Origin: Aestuariibaculum suncheonense
Lineage (GTDB): Bacteria; Bacteroidota; Bacteroidia; Flavobacteriales; Flavobacteriaceae
Direction of reading: 5' to 3'
Assembly (NCBI RefSeq): GCF_014596935.1
Contig: NZ_JACVXC010000003.1
Span: 310,001-374,000 of the forward strand
Length of the DNA stretch: 64,000 nucleotides
Below are positions 7,386 through 15,800 of the stretch, one piece after another. The number at the start of each line of letters is the position of its first letter. Within the stretch, counting starts at the first letter, position 1. The translations under genes and the position numbers were made by a program. The notes under the pieces were generated by a model. That model did no database searches and was not told the DNA's origin. It saw only the letters and a program-made list of their open reading frames with translations.

Positions 7386-9965
7386 CTACTTCTTTAAAAC
7401 TTTAAATGTTTCAACGCCACTCTGCCCTATCAGTTTTAAAATATAAGTCCCAACTTGAGCTTCATTATCATTTAAAATTAAATCAACTTCATTAAGCCCA
7501 GTAATTGATTTTACAACAATCTCTCTTCCTAATATATCTAATACCTTGAGGGTGTTAAAATTTCCATTTAGATGTCTTAATTTAATCTCCGAAGAAAAAG
7601 GGTTAGGATAAATTTTAGCTTTACTAAATGTCTCATCATTACTACCTAAAGATGTCTGATCAAAAACTCTAAACTCCAATATACTGGTCCACTCTCCTGT
7701 ATAAACCTCTGCTCCAGTAACCGTAATTCTTACATAACGTGCTTCAAGAGGAGTAAATTCATCTGTTATCGGGTTATCTTCAAAACCACCGTCTGTATTA
7801 CTGCTTCTATCAACAATTTTTGTATACGTGTCTCCCGAATTAGATTTTGCCTCTATTATATAATGATATGCTCTATCCTGTAAACAAACAAGTTCTGTTT
7901 TATAAATACTTTTTAGGGCTCCTAAATCAACTTCTAACCATTGCGGAAATATTTCAGCAGACCATCGCGTACTAATATTTCCATCTATAGCTGCTACACC
8001 GGGATTTTCTGACTGAGGTTCACTTGATACTATTACACTTTTATTTAGTGCCACATTATTCACATTTACATTAGATGTTGCTGTATAATTACCATCGTTT
8101 GTTGTTGCTGTAATAATAGCTACTCCAGGTGATAATGCTGTAACCCTACCTTCAGAATCTACAGTTGCAACTGCCGTATTATTAGAAATCCAACTTACAG
8201 ACTTATTTTCAGCCGTTTCCGGTGTTACTGTAGCTATTAAAATTGCTTCTTGTCCTATAATTAAATCCAGTACTCCCGAAGATATATTCACACCATTAAC
8301 TGAAACGCTTCCTGTTATCCAATTAGGCAAAACACCATTTAAACGATAAGCCAATTGAGCTTCATACAATGACTCCTCATCTACATGAATGCCCGGCGAT
8401 TCATTTTCTTGAAACTGATTAGACTCAGTAGTCATGGTAAACCCTTCTAAACCAGATATAATAGGCATTAAAAATTTAGCATATTTAGTTTCAGAATTTG
8501 GTCTCCAAGACTTTACATCAGTACTTTGATAAGATACACCTTCAAAATTCCAAAGCACCAAGTGTCTTAAATGGTTTGGTAATGCTCCTGTAGATCCTCC
8601 CATATTAAAAAAGAATCCGCCTTTACAAACATCGAACAAATTAGCTCGTGGCTGGCTGGCGTGAACTTCCATTCCGGAATTTCCATTGATAGGGTTTTTA
8701 TTCCGCCAAAGCACATTTCCTACAGATACGGCATTTAATCCGCAACCATGCCATATACCTGTTGTACTATCGGAATTTCTACCAACAAGACATCCCGTAG
8801 CTGAATTTGTGCTTATGTAATTATGTCCGGGATTTCCTGTGTATTGATTATCTAACGCTGAACAATACGCTGAAAACTTAAACTGCGCCACCTGAGACAT
8901 ATTTGAAAATTCTACATTTGTTATCCAACTATTTACCACATGGTTAAACTGTATGCCACTCCACCCCGACGAACTTAAATACGCATGTGGACCACTTGCT
9001 GCTTCACCTGGATATAACTCCTGAGGAGCTTTATGGTGAATATGTTGCCAAATAAACCCTCCAGTGTATTTTAAATCCTGAATTCCTACTTCTTCAAGAA
9101 CCTTAAAGTTGTTTATTTTCCAGTTATACGTAGCGTTAACGGTTTTATGAATAGGTTCCTTAAATGTTATTGTCTTAGCCGTTTTACTAACTACCTTATG
9201 AATTTCGCGTACTTCTACCCCATCATTAACCAGCTTTAAATTTTGTGGTTCAAATAAATCTGCTGTGGAATAAGGAGCCAATTCTTCTGCTATAAATGAA
9301 GAAGACGTATTTTTAACATACAATTCAACCCACTGCCCCACCAAAATATTAGATGTATTTGCGACCTGAATGGTATAAGTTTCACGCTCAGCATCGGCTA
9401 CAACGTCTGTTATATAATTATTTGCTGAATCTTCATTATTTGTAAACTGAATTAAATAAGGACACACCCAATCTTTAGTTTCCATATCGGGATGAGTCGT
9501 ATTATCTTTTTGATACAGTTCTGTTCCTTCGTTACCTAAACCACTACCTTTAAGAACAATGTTACTCTTTGTTATTTTTATTATTTCTGAAAGGTCATCT
9601 ACATTATCATCATTAATTATAAATCGTCCTGGAGGAAAAAATACAATGCCTCCATTAAGGTTTGCTTCAGCTGCTGCTATAGTTGCCATAATTGCTGCTT
9701 TATCGGAAACACCATCATTGGCGACAGCTCCATAATCTAAAACATTGTAAAAAGTTTGCGTAAAAGACGATGGTAATCCCATTTCCCCATGTTGATAGCC
9801 TGCATAACTAAAATCTGGTAATACTGGAGTATAATCATTATTAGGATCGCTATCCTTTAAATTGTCTTTTGATATTTTCCAGTCTTGAAACAATGCACTT
9901 GGGTTTTGCGCATAAGTGATTAAGCCAAAAGTGAAAATTAAAATCTTTAAATAGTTTAGAGTCAT
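7386..9965 (-). CDS. Secreted beta-helix (pectate-lyase-like) protein with Big_2, F5/8-type and T9SS C-terminal domains
   Basis: 859 residues from the ATG at 9965, which opens a clean signal peptide (MTLNYLKILIFTFGLITYAQ); an ATG seven codons earlier is less likely. Near residue 75, FYNVLDYGAVANDGVSD followed by GGIVFFPPGRF is the entry signature of the pectate-lyase-3/GH28-like right-handed beta-helix. The core also recalls DUF4955 proteins. Residues about 555-630 form a bacterial Ig-like (Big_2) domain (VSWISNNTAVATVDSEGRV). A discoidin/F5-8-type carbohydrate-binding module follows (about 638-775, with STRWSAEIFPQWLEVDLG and ARYVRITV). The last 75 residues are a type IX secretion sorting domain (IYPNPFSSEI, GTYILKL). 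It is likely a surface or secreted polysaccharide lyase or hydrolase of the locus. The exact substrate is open. Confidence 0.8.
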   Translation of the reverse strand: MTLNYLKILIFTFGLITYAQNPSALFQDWKISKDNLKDSDPNNDYTPVLPDFSYAGYQHGEMGLPSSFTQTFYNVLDYGAVANDGVSDKAAIMATIAAAEANLNGGIVFFPPGRFIINDDNVDDLSEIIKITKSNIVLKGSGLGNEGTELYQKDNTTHPDMETKDWVCPYLIQFTNNEDSANNYITDVVADAERETYTIQVANTSNILVGQWVELYVKNTSSSFIAEELAPYSTADLFEPQNLKLVNDGVEVREIHKVVSKTAKTITFKEPIHKTVNATYNWKINNFKVLEEVGIQDLKYTGGFIWQHIHHKAPQELYPGEAASGPHAYLSSSGWSGIQFNHVVNSWITNVEFSNMSQVAQFKFSAYCSALDNQYTGNPGHNYISTNSATGCLVGRNSDSTTGIWHGCGLNAVSVGNVLWRNKNPINGNSGMEVHASQPRANLFDVCKGGFFFNMGGSTGALPNHLRHLVLWNFEGVSYQSTDVKSWRPNSETKYAKFLMPIISGLEGFTMTTESNQFQENESPGIHVDEESLYEAQLAYRLNGVLPNWITGSVSVNGVNISSGVLDLIIGQEAILIATVTPETAENKSVSWISNNTAVATVDSEGRVTALSPGVAIITATTNDGNYTATSNVNVNNVALNKSVIVSSEPQSENPGVAAIDGNISTRWSAEIFPQWLEVDLGALKSIYKTELVCLQDRAYHYIIEAKSNSGDTYTKIVDRSSNTDGGFEDNPITDEFTPLEARYVRITVTGAEVYTGEWTSILEFRVFDQTSLGSNDETFSKAKIYPNPFSSEIKLRHLNGNFNTLKVLDILGREIVVKSITGLNEVDLILNDNEAQVGTYILKLIGQSGVETFKVLKK

Positions 9966-10015
9966 ATTTCTATATAATTTGAACACTAATGCAAATTATC
10001 GAGATAAACTCTTTT

Positions 10016-10049
10016 ATAAAGGGGTAAAGCTATTCTATTATGGGGCTAA
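10016..10049 (-). promoter_or_regulatory. Paired CCCC motifs upstream of the lyase gene
   Basis: On the minus strand, TTTAGCCCCATAA and TTTACCCCTTTATA have their CCCC cores 21 bases apart, about two helical turns. They lie about 20 bases upstream of a -7-like TAATTTG (9993-9999, minus). The arrangement fits an activator-bound promoter and resembles the motif upstream of susC. Confidence 0.35.
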
Positions 10050-10123
10050 ATTGACCTAAACTAATTTTGTAAACTAGGCAATAATTCTCAATTGAAAATC
10101 AAAATAGAAGATATTCTTTATAC

Positions 10124-11383
10124 TTAATACAATAATTCGTAGCTAAAATTTTTAATTCCTTTATCCTCCAGACGCTCCAATAAACTATTAATATCCTTAC
10201 TTATCTTACTCTCCACAACTCTGGCATAAATTTGTGTGGTTGTCAATTTAGTATGTCCTAATAATTTTGAAACAGTTTCTATAGGTACTCCATTGGAGAG
10301 CATTACAGTAGTAGCAAAAGTATGCCTGGCAACATGAAAGGTTAAATTCTTATGTATGCCACAGTCAGTTGCTATCTCCTTTAAATAACTATTGGTCTTT
10401 TGATTAGAACTAATTGGTAATAAATTTCCTGTTTTATTTAGAATTTTGTCTTGACTGTACTTTTTAATTATATCCAAAGCCTTTGGAAGTACGGGTACCT
10501 TTACGTTTTCGTCTGTCTTTTCTCTTTTAGTATATATCCATAGATTGTTATCTATTCCTCTAAGAATGTTAGCTACTGTTAGCTCTTTAACATCAACATA
10601 AGATAAACCTGTATAGCAAGAAAAAACAAAGCAGTCCTTAACTCGCTCCAAACGTTCACTTTTAAATTCAGTTGACTCTAAAATCCTAAGTTCTCTTTCG
10701 GTTAAATAGGCTCTATCATACTTATTGTATTTTAATTTAAACTGACTAAACGGATTCTTTAGCATCCATTCCAGTTTAACTCCCAAATTGAGAATTTTCT
10801 TGAATCGCTCAAGATGTTTCATAACACCGTTGTTGGATAACATCAATTCCTTTTTGGAATTTTTAACATGCCGAAGGTAATGGTCAAAATCGGTTACAAA
10901 CTCATAATTAAGTTGTTTTAGATAGATATCCTTTGATTTTCGTTTGTTTTGTAAGAACTCATACAAATATTTTTCTGTAGTGTAATAATTCTTCATGGTT
11001 CCTGGTTTAAGTACGGTTCCCATTTTATCATGATGATAACTAACCAGATCTCTCAAAGTCTTACTAGTTTCGTCTTCTCCCAAATACCGAGCCTTAATCG
11101 AATCTGAAGAAACAATAACATCTTCAAAGAGTAATTCTTTGTGACAATTCAATAATTTGCCAAATACTTCGTCTAAATAAGCATTCAGGGCCTTTATTTT
11201 TACAGAACTTCCCTTAGCCCTACTCTTATTGCTATCCCAGTCTTTAACAAGAACAGATCGTTTTAAACTGATTTCCGATCGCTTACCACTCACTGTGATA
11301 CGCACATAAATAGAAAGCTGCTGTGGATTACTTCTTGATTTTCTTGTGAAGAAAATAACCGTAAAGGTGTTTTTTGATTTCAT
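10124..11383 (-). CDS. Tyrosine recombinase (CTnDOT-type site-specific integrase)
   Basis: 419 residues with the three usual parts. The arm-type DNA-binding N-terminus includes TVIFFTRKSRSNPQQLSIYV and KRSEISLK. A SAM-like core-binding domain spans about residues 110-220. The catalytic domain carries HVARHTFATT (H-x-x-R), LLGHTKLTTTQIYAR (His and nucleophilic Tyr), and a Lys-bearing TKREKTDENVKVPVL. The position of the first catalytic Arg reads CYTGLSYVDVKEL, with Ser in place of Arg, as is known for IntDOT-like integrases of Bacteroidota. The gene starts about 215 bases from an 18-bp copy of the tRNA-Pro 3' end, so it very likely drives integration into that tRNA gene. Confidence 0.95.
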   Translation of the reverse strand: MKSKNTFTVIFFTRKSRSNPQQLSIYVRITVSGKRSEISLKRSVLVKDWDSNKSRAKGSSVKIKALNAYLDEVFGKLLNCHKELLFEDVIVSSDSIKARYLGEDETSKTLRDLVSYHHDKMGTVLKPGTMKNYYTTEKYLYEFLQNKRKSKDIYLKQLNYEFVTDFDHYLRHVKNSKKELMLSNNGVMKHLERFKKILNLGVKLEWMLKNPFSQFKLKYNKYDRAYLTERELRILESTEFKSERLERVKDCFVFSCYTGLSYVDVKELTVANILRGIDNNLWIYTKREKTDENVKVPVLPKALDIIKKYSQDKILNKTGNLLPISSNQKTNSYLKEIATDCGIHKNLTFHVARHTFATTVMLSNGVPIETVSKLLGHTKLTTTQIYARVVESKISKDINSLLERLEDKGIKNFSYELLY

Positions 11384-11507
11384 TATAAAATGACTTTAAT
11401 TAAACAATACCTGTTAAATCAAAAGTCAAATCAATCTCGAAAGTTCCTTAAAGATAATACATTTCGTTTAAACCTCTGCACACCGAATTGCACACCTAAT
11501 ATTTAGT

Positions 11508-11523
11508 TTTAAATGAATTCAAA
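11508..11523 (+). repeat. 16-bp direct repeat near the left att copy (copy A)
   Basis: TTTAAATGAATTCAAA occurs 90 bases before the att copy at 11598 and again, identically, at 22186-22201, 96 bases before the tRNA-Pro att copy. In both places it is followed by a hairpin and then the att sequence, so the element ends share an architecture. Confidence 0.6.
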
Positions 11524-11541
11524 CAAATGCATAAAAAATAA

Positions 11542-11575
11542 AAAACACTGAAAATCAATAGATTAACAGTGTTTT
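11542..11575 (-). terminator. Hairpin between integrase upstream region and att copy
   Basis: The stem is AAAACACTG / CAGTGTTTT. It ends 22 bases before the att copy, the same place as the tRNA terminator hairpin (22225-22258) relative to the intact tRNA. It may be a terminator displaced or duplicated with the att region. The loop is long, so function is tentative. Confidence 0.5.
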
Positions 11576-11597
11576 AGTTTGACTTATTACTAAGTTC

Positions 11598-11615
11598 GTC
11601 GGGGTGGCAGGATTC
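11598..11615. other. Attachment-site copy: 18-bp duplicate of the tRNA-Pro 3' end
   Basis: GTCGGGGTGGCAGGATTC is identical to 22282-22299, which is the 3' end of the intact tRNA-Pro gene including the discriminator base. Identity stops right after it, so no tRNA is encoded here. It has the form of an integration scar beside a tyrosine integrase. An inverted repeat CAACTG/CAGTTG (11632-11648) lies just to the right. Confidence 0.85.
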
Positions 11616-11869
11616 TGAAATAAAACCCAACCAACTGTATATCAGTTGTTTAAAAACAATATTTCCAAATTGGACACTCTATAGGACATAGGCAAACGAG
11701 TTTTTGACATTCACTTTTCAAATTTAATCAAAATAGTATGAAAATTATTTTCAGTTAGGTGATGAATAAATTATCTTTCAAAATTTTAATCCTATATCAT
11801 ACCAATCTGCCTTCGTCCCATTTAACTAAATATTTAAAAAAGAGGTTTAGATCTCACTCTTATTAATAT

Positions 11870-11978
11870 AAGAACATTTACAATTAGTCTTTATCCTTAC
11901 ACAAAACAATAACCTACTCATATTTAATCGTTTCCCTTATATGGGACAACTTATTTTAAAATGAGCTCGGGAATAGCA
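11870..11978 (+). repeat. Long direct repeat (copy 1): leader of the small membrane-peptide gene
   Basis: The last 63 bases (11916-11978) recur at 12143-12205 with two mismatches and at 22080-22142 with three. Compared with the third copy, the similarity extends upstream to about 11870. The repeat contains a short imperfect palindrome (TCCCTTATATGGGA; a perfect 14-bp palindrome in the third copy) and ends six codons into an ORF starting MSSGIA. Confidence 0.85.
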
Positions 11979-12104
11979 TGGCAAGACCTGAAGGTTATTG
12001 GCTTAATATTTACACTTATCGTGTCTATTTTAACTTGGGTGGTGTTACTAGTTATTGAGGTTTTTAGGTGGGTTAGGAAAGCAATCACAAAAACTATCAC
12101 ATAA
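11961..12104 (+). CDS. Small single-pass membrane peptide (47 residues)
   Basis: ATG at 11961, stop at 12102-12104. The product starts MSSGIAWQDLKVIG, continues with one strongly hydrophobic helix (LIFTLIVSILTWVVLLVIEV), and ends in a basic tail (FRWVRKAITKTIT). The start codon and its leader lie in a 63-bp sequence repeated twice more in the island, each time with an ATG followed by five near-identical codons, which supports real translation. There is no Shine-Dalgarno, as is common in Bacteroidota. It lies downstream of, and convergent to, the RHS operon. The function is unknown: a toxin-like peptide, an immunity peptide or an element gene are all possible. Confidence 0.55.
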   Translation: MSSGIAWQDLKVIGLIFTLIVSILTWVVLLVIEVFRWVRKAITKTIT

Positions 12105-12142
12105 GTATTTTATCACCCTAAAACTTCATAAAACAAAAAACA

Positions 12143-12205
12143 ACTCATATTTAACCGTTTCCCTTATATGGGACAACTTATTTTAAAATGACCTCGGGAA
12201 TAGCA
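12143..12205 (+). repeat. 63-bp direct repeat (copy 2)
   Basis: It differs from 11916-11978 at two positions only. One changes the second codon from Ser to Thr (MTSGIA). Confidence 0.85.
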
Positions 12206-12270
12206 GGTCTATTTTAACTTGGGTTGTGATGCAAATGATAAGGATTATTAAATCGATTGGAAAATTCTAA
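12188..12270 (+). pseudogene. Broken second copy of the small membrane-peptide gene
   Basis: After MTSGIA a net loss of 43 bases relative to copy 1 shifts the frame and gives a stop three codons later. The lost frame resumes with SILTWVV, matching copy 1, and then MQMIRIIKSIGKF, a diverged basic tail ending at TAA 12268-12270. It is a decayed tandem paralogue of the gene at 11961. Confidence 0.55.
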
Positions 12271-12281
12271 AAACTCCAAGA

Positions 12282-12836
12282 TTATTCTTCTAGAATATAT
12301 TCATAATCCTCCAGCTCTTGAAGTTCTTTAATAATTCTTTCTGACCATTCTTCTTGAACTCTTTTACTAAAATTAGATTCTTCATATAAACTATTAATTT
12401 CGCTAGACTCTTTCATGTATTTCCTGTACATTGATTCATACACTTTAATATTGGTTACTTTTTGCTTATTTAAACTATCATAAGCTTTACGTATTTTTCT
12501 TGCATAAATCTCATAAATATCAAAATGTCCCTGTTCATGTACAAGAGATAAAGAGTCAGAAACTTTATTCCAAGAATCAAACTTTTTCATGTAAGAATTA
12601 ACTGCAAACACAGGAATATCTCCATTCCAATATTGATGTTTAATAGTTATACCTGCTTTAACAATAGCTCCAGCATTATTATAATTTTCATCACCAACTT
12701 CTCCCTTAAAATCTTCCCATTTTAATTTCCTACTAGATTGCCAAAACAATAAACTATCAGTCTCTAAAATTTTAACCTGTCCTACAGCATTAATATTAAA
12801 ACTAACTAAAATTATTATTACAATTATTAATCTCAT
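12282..12836 (-). CDS. DUF922-like secreted protein with HExxH zinc-peptidase motif
   Basis: 184 residues with a signal peptide (MRLIIVIIILVSFNINAVGQ). The motif LVHEQGHFDIYEIYAR near residue 100-115 gives HEQGH, a zinc-binding HExxH. The flanking LKWEDFKGEV and the overall size fit the DUF922 family of predicted zinc proteases. Its start codon overlaps the stop of the upstream RHS gene (TAATG), so the two are translationally coupled. This is the place where RHS systems usually keep an immunity gene, but an exported metallopeptidase-like protein is not a known immunity type to me. It could process the RHS protein. Confidence 0.72.
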   Translation of the reverse strand: MRLIIVIIILVSFNINAVGQVKILETDSLLFWQSSRKLKWEDFKGEVGDENYNNAGAIVKAGITIKHQYWNGDIPVFAVNSYMKKFDSWNKVSDSLSLVHEQGHFDIYEIYARKIRKAYDSLNKQKVTNIKVYESMYRKYMKESSEINSLYEESNFSKRVQEEWSERIIKELQELEDYEYILEE

Positions 12837-15800
12837 TAATTTTTATCGTTTCTAATTTCAAATATGTGTTGATTAACTTGTTTACCTGGTTTGCTAAATT
12901 TTTCAGGGTGATAATCCCATTTTATTCTGTTAGGGTCAATTCCCTTACCTTCTAGAAATTTAATTATAGATGCTGCTCTACCTCTAATCATTTTTTGTTG
13001 ACGTTCTAAATTAAAATGAGCTTTATCTTTAGTATGAGTTTGGTGTTTTATATACATAAACAACTTTAAATGCGGCCAATCTTGTAATGTTTTGATTATC
13101 GCATTCAATGTTTTATTTGTATGAACATTATCCTCATCAACGTTCATCCCTAAACCCCCATCTATAAAATTAACATGCGTTGGAATTGGCAACCTTGTTC
13201 TAATTTCTTCTCCTCCAAACTCAGGAATCTCTTTACTTTTTGAAATTTGAATCTTTGGTAATTTAAATTGCCCAATACTTATATCTGCTAAACCATTCTC
13301 TTCAAAAGATAATGACTTTTGGCCTTTTGGCCTTCTAACCCCTTTATTACTAGTATTCCCATCTACTGGCGACTTAGGTTTATTGCCAGATGTTTTTCCC
13401 GCTTTAGGAGCAAAAAGCTTTTTAACAAAACCAACAACTCCATCTCGTTGAGTGCAGTTACAATTTCTTCCACTTCCTCCTAATAGCCACCTTAAAAACC
13501 AAGGTGTTTTTCCTAACCCATAAAAATCTATATTCTGTATTGGATTATTATCTGCCATAACATAAGGTGATTGATAATTTACAAAATCTGCCATTGGGTC
13601 TACAACCATAAATCTTCCTATTGTTGGGTCATACTGTCTTGCTCCTAAATCATATGTATTTAGATTAAGGCTTGTATCAAATTCCTTGCCATTATACTGG
13701 TAATCTAAAGCTGGATTACTAAACGCTGTTACATAGTTATCATTGTATCCTTTATGTTTAAGACCAAAGGGATAGTAGTTGTTTTCTTCCAATATATCAG
13801 TAGAAGAATTAATACTACCATTGCCATCACTATCCATATAAGATAATCTAATATTACCTAAATGGTCTTTATATTGATACACATACTTATAACCATTCTC
13901 CGCATCAACATAACCCTCTGAATGATTAAAGAATTTCAATGAACTGCCTTCATACACATAGTTTCCAGCATAATACGTTGTGGCACCACTTACGGTTTTA
14001 CTTAACTTTGTGCCAGTTGCATCGTAAATATAGGAAATATTCCCTCCTGACAATGTAACATTATCTGGTAAATTTAAATTATTATATCCTATAGATGTTA
14101 TTCCTTTATTCGTATCGGTTAACATATTACCATTCGAATCATAGGTATAATCATTTGTGCTATCCGTAGCTCCATTTAACGCATCATCTTTAAACCCATA
14201 TTGATCTAAAGTTGAAGCATCTGCTACTTTTAAAAGCTTATTACTATTAGACTGATAGGTATAACTTAAATCATCCATAACCCCATAGCTGGTTACAGAG
14301 CTTCCACTCATAGCTCTTACACCTCGTCTTAACAAAGAGGTAATATTACCATTCTTATCATAAACTACAGAGCTTAAGTTATAATTACTACTATTAGCTA
14401 TACCACTAGTGATTCGGTTTAATGCATCATAGCTATATCTATACCATTTTAAATTTCCATCTGTATTGGCTGTTCGCCATTCTGTCTCACTTATATTACC
14501 ATTATATAGCGGTGTTCCTAAATGACTAACTGTATTGTAATTAATCTTAAACCCAAACAAATCATTACCTAAACTTGAAGGGTTATTAATCTGTTTTAAC
14601 CAGCCTCTTACATTATAAGTATAATCCACGGTTTGTAGTCTACTTTGAGTTACTTTTCCCCCAACACCCTTACTCTCTAGCTGTCCTAAATCATCATAGC
14701 TGTTTTGAACTATCAATTCCTCGGCTAAACTGTTTATTTTTTGTTTCTGGGTAAGCATTCGTCCCATATGGTCATATGTAAAGGTATCCACTATGGTCAT
14801 GGTACTACCTGAACCTCTTTTATGTGTTGTTGTAGTACTCGTCGGTTCACCTGTAAAACCTAAAGTACTCTTTACAATATCTGTCGTTTCTAAATAAGCA
14901 TTATAACTCGCATTATATATAGGACGTCCTTTAACATCATAATAAATTACAGATGTTATCCAATTGTTTGACCCCAATACACGCACCTTACTACCGGTAG
15001 GTAGGCCTTTGGTTAGTTTCTGTGTACTACTGGAATTATTATAATTAATGACCGTTTGACCATTTATCGACGATGGTGGGTTTGATAGTGGTGATTTGTC
15101 AAAGGTATAATTATCATAATAGTTGATCGTATATATTTTACTTATACTCCCGGTTGGATATACGTTACTATTATCACTATAATACAAATTAGCCCCTCCT
15201 AAACTTATAGACGAACTACTTTTTGAAACATATTGTAAAGAGGTATTATTAGCTGAATTCTGCAAGCTTATTCTACTAAAGTTACCTGTTACAAGTCCTG
15301 TATAAGCCACCCTTCCAAAAGTATCATACTTAGTAAATAGCCATTCATCTGTTGAAGGTTCCCTTTGTTTTGCATCTTGGGTCATGATAGGCTGATCAAG
15401 CTTATTATAGACAATATACTCCCATCCCTTTCCTGGAATCTTCTTCTCTACCAAACGATTTCTATCATCATAAACATACTGATAACAAAGTTCATTCAAC
15501 TCGGTAGATGAAATACTGCTATCATGTACCACCTTGGGTGGTAATACATAGGTCAGGTTTCCATATTTATCGTATACATAATAGGTATCATGAGCACCAT
15601 TATTGTAAGTACGTTTTAAGACCACTCGCCCTTGCTTATCCTTAAATTCTTCTGTCGTATGATTGCTCCCACTGGTCCAGTTTTCATCCTTTGTAATCGC
15701 TTTATACAACTCCTTAGCAGTATAATAAGTGCTACCGCCACTCAGTGTTGGTGTGTATGTTTTATTTGCAAAACTTAAAGAGACCGTATAGTATAATACT

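Noticed and set aside
11598-11680. A second tRNA-Pro gene at the left att copy
   Set aside because: Only the last 18 bases match; the anticodon and D arms are absent.
11616-11869. Further genes between the att copy and the first leader repeat
   Set aside because: About 250 AT-rich bases with only very short frames; apart from the CAACTG/CAGTTG inverted repeat nothing can be supported.
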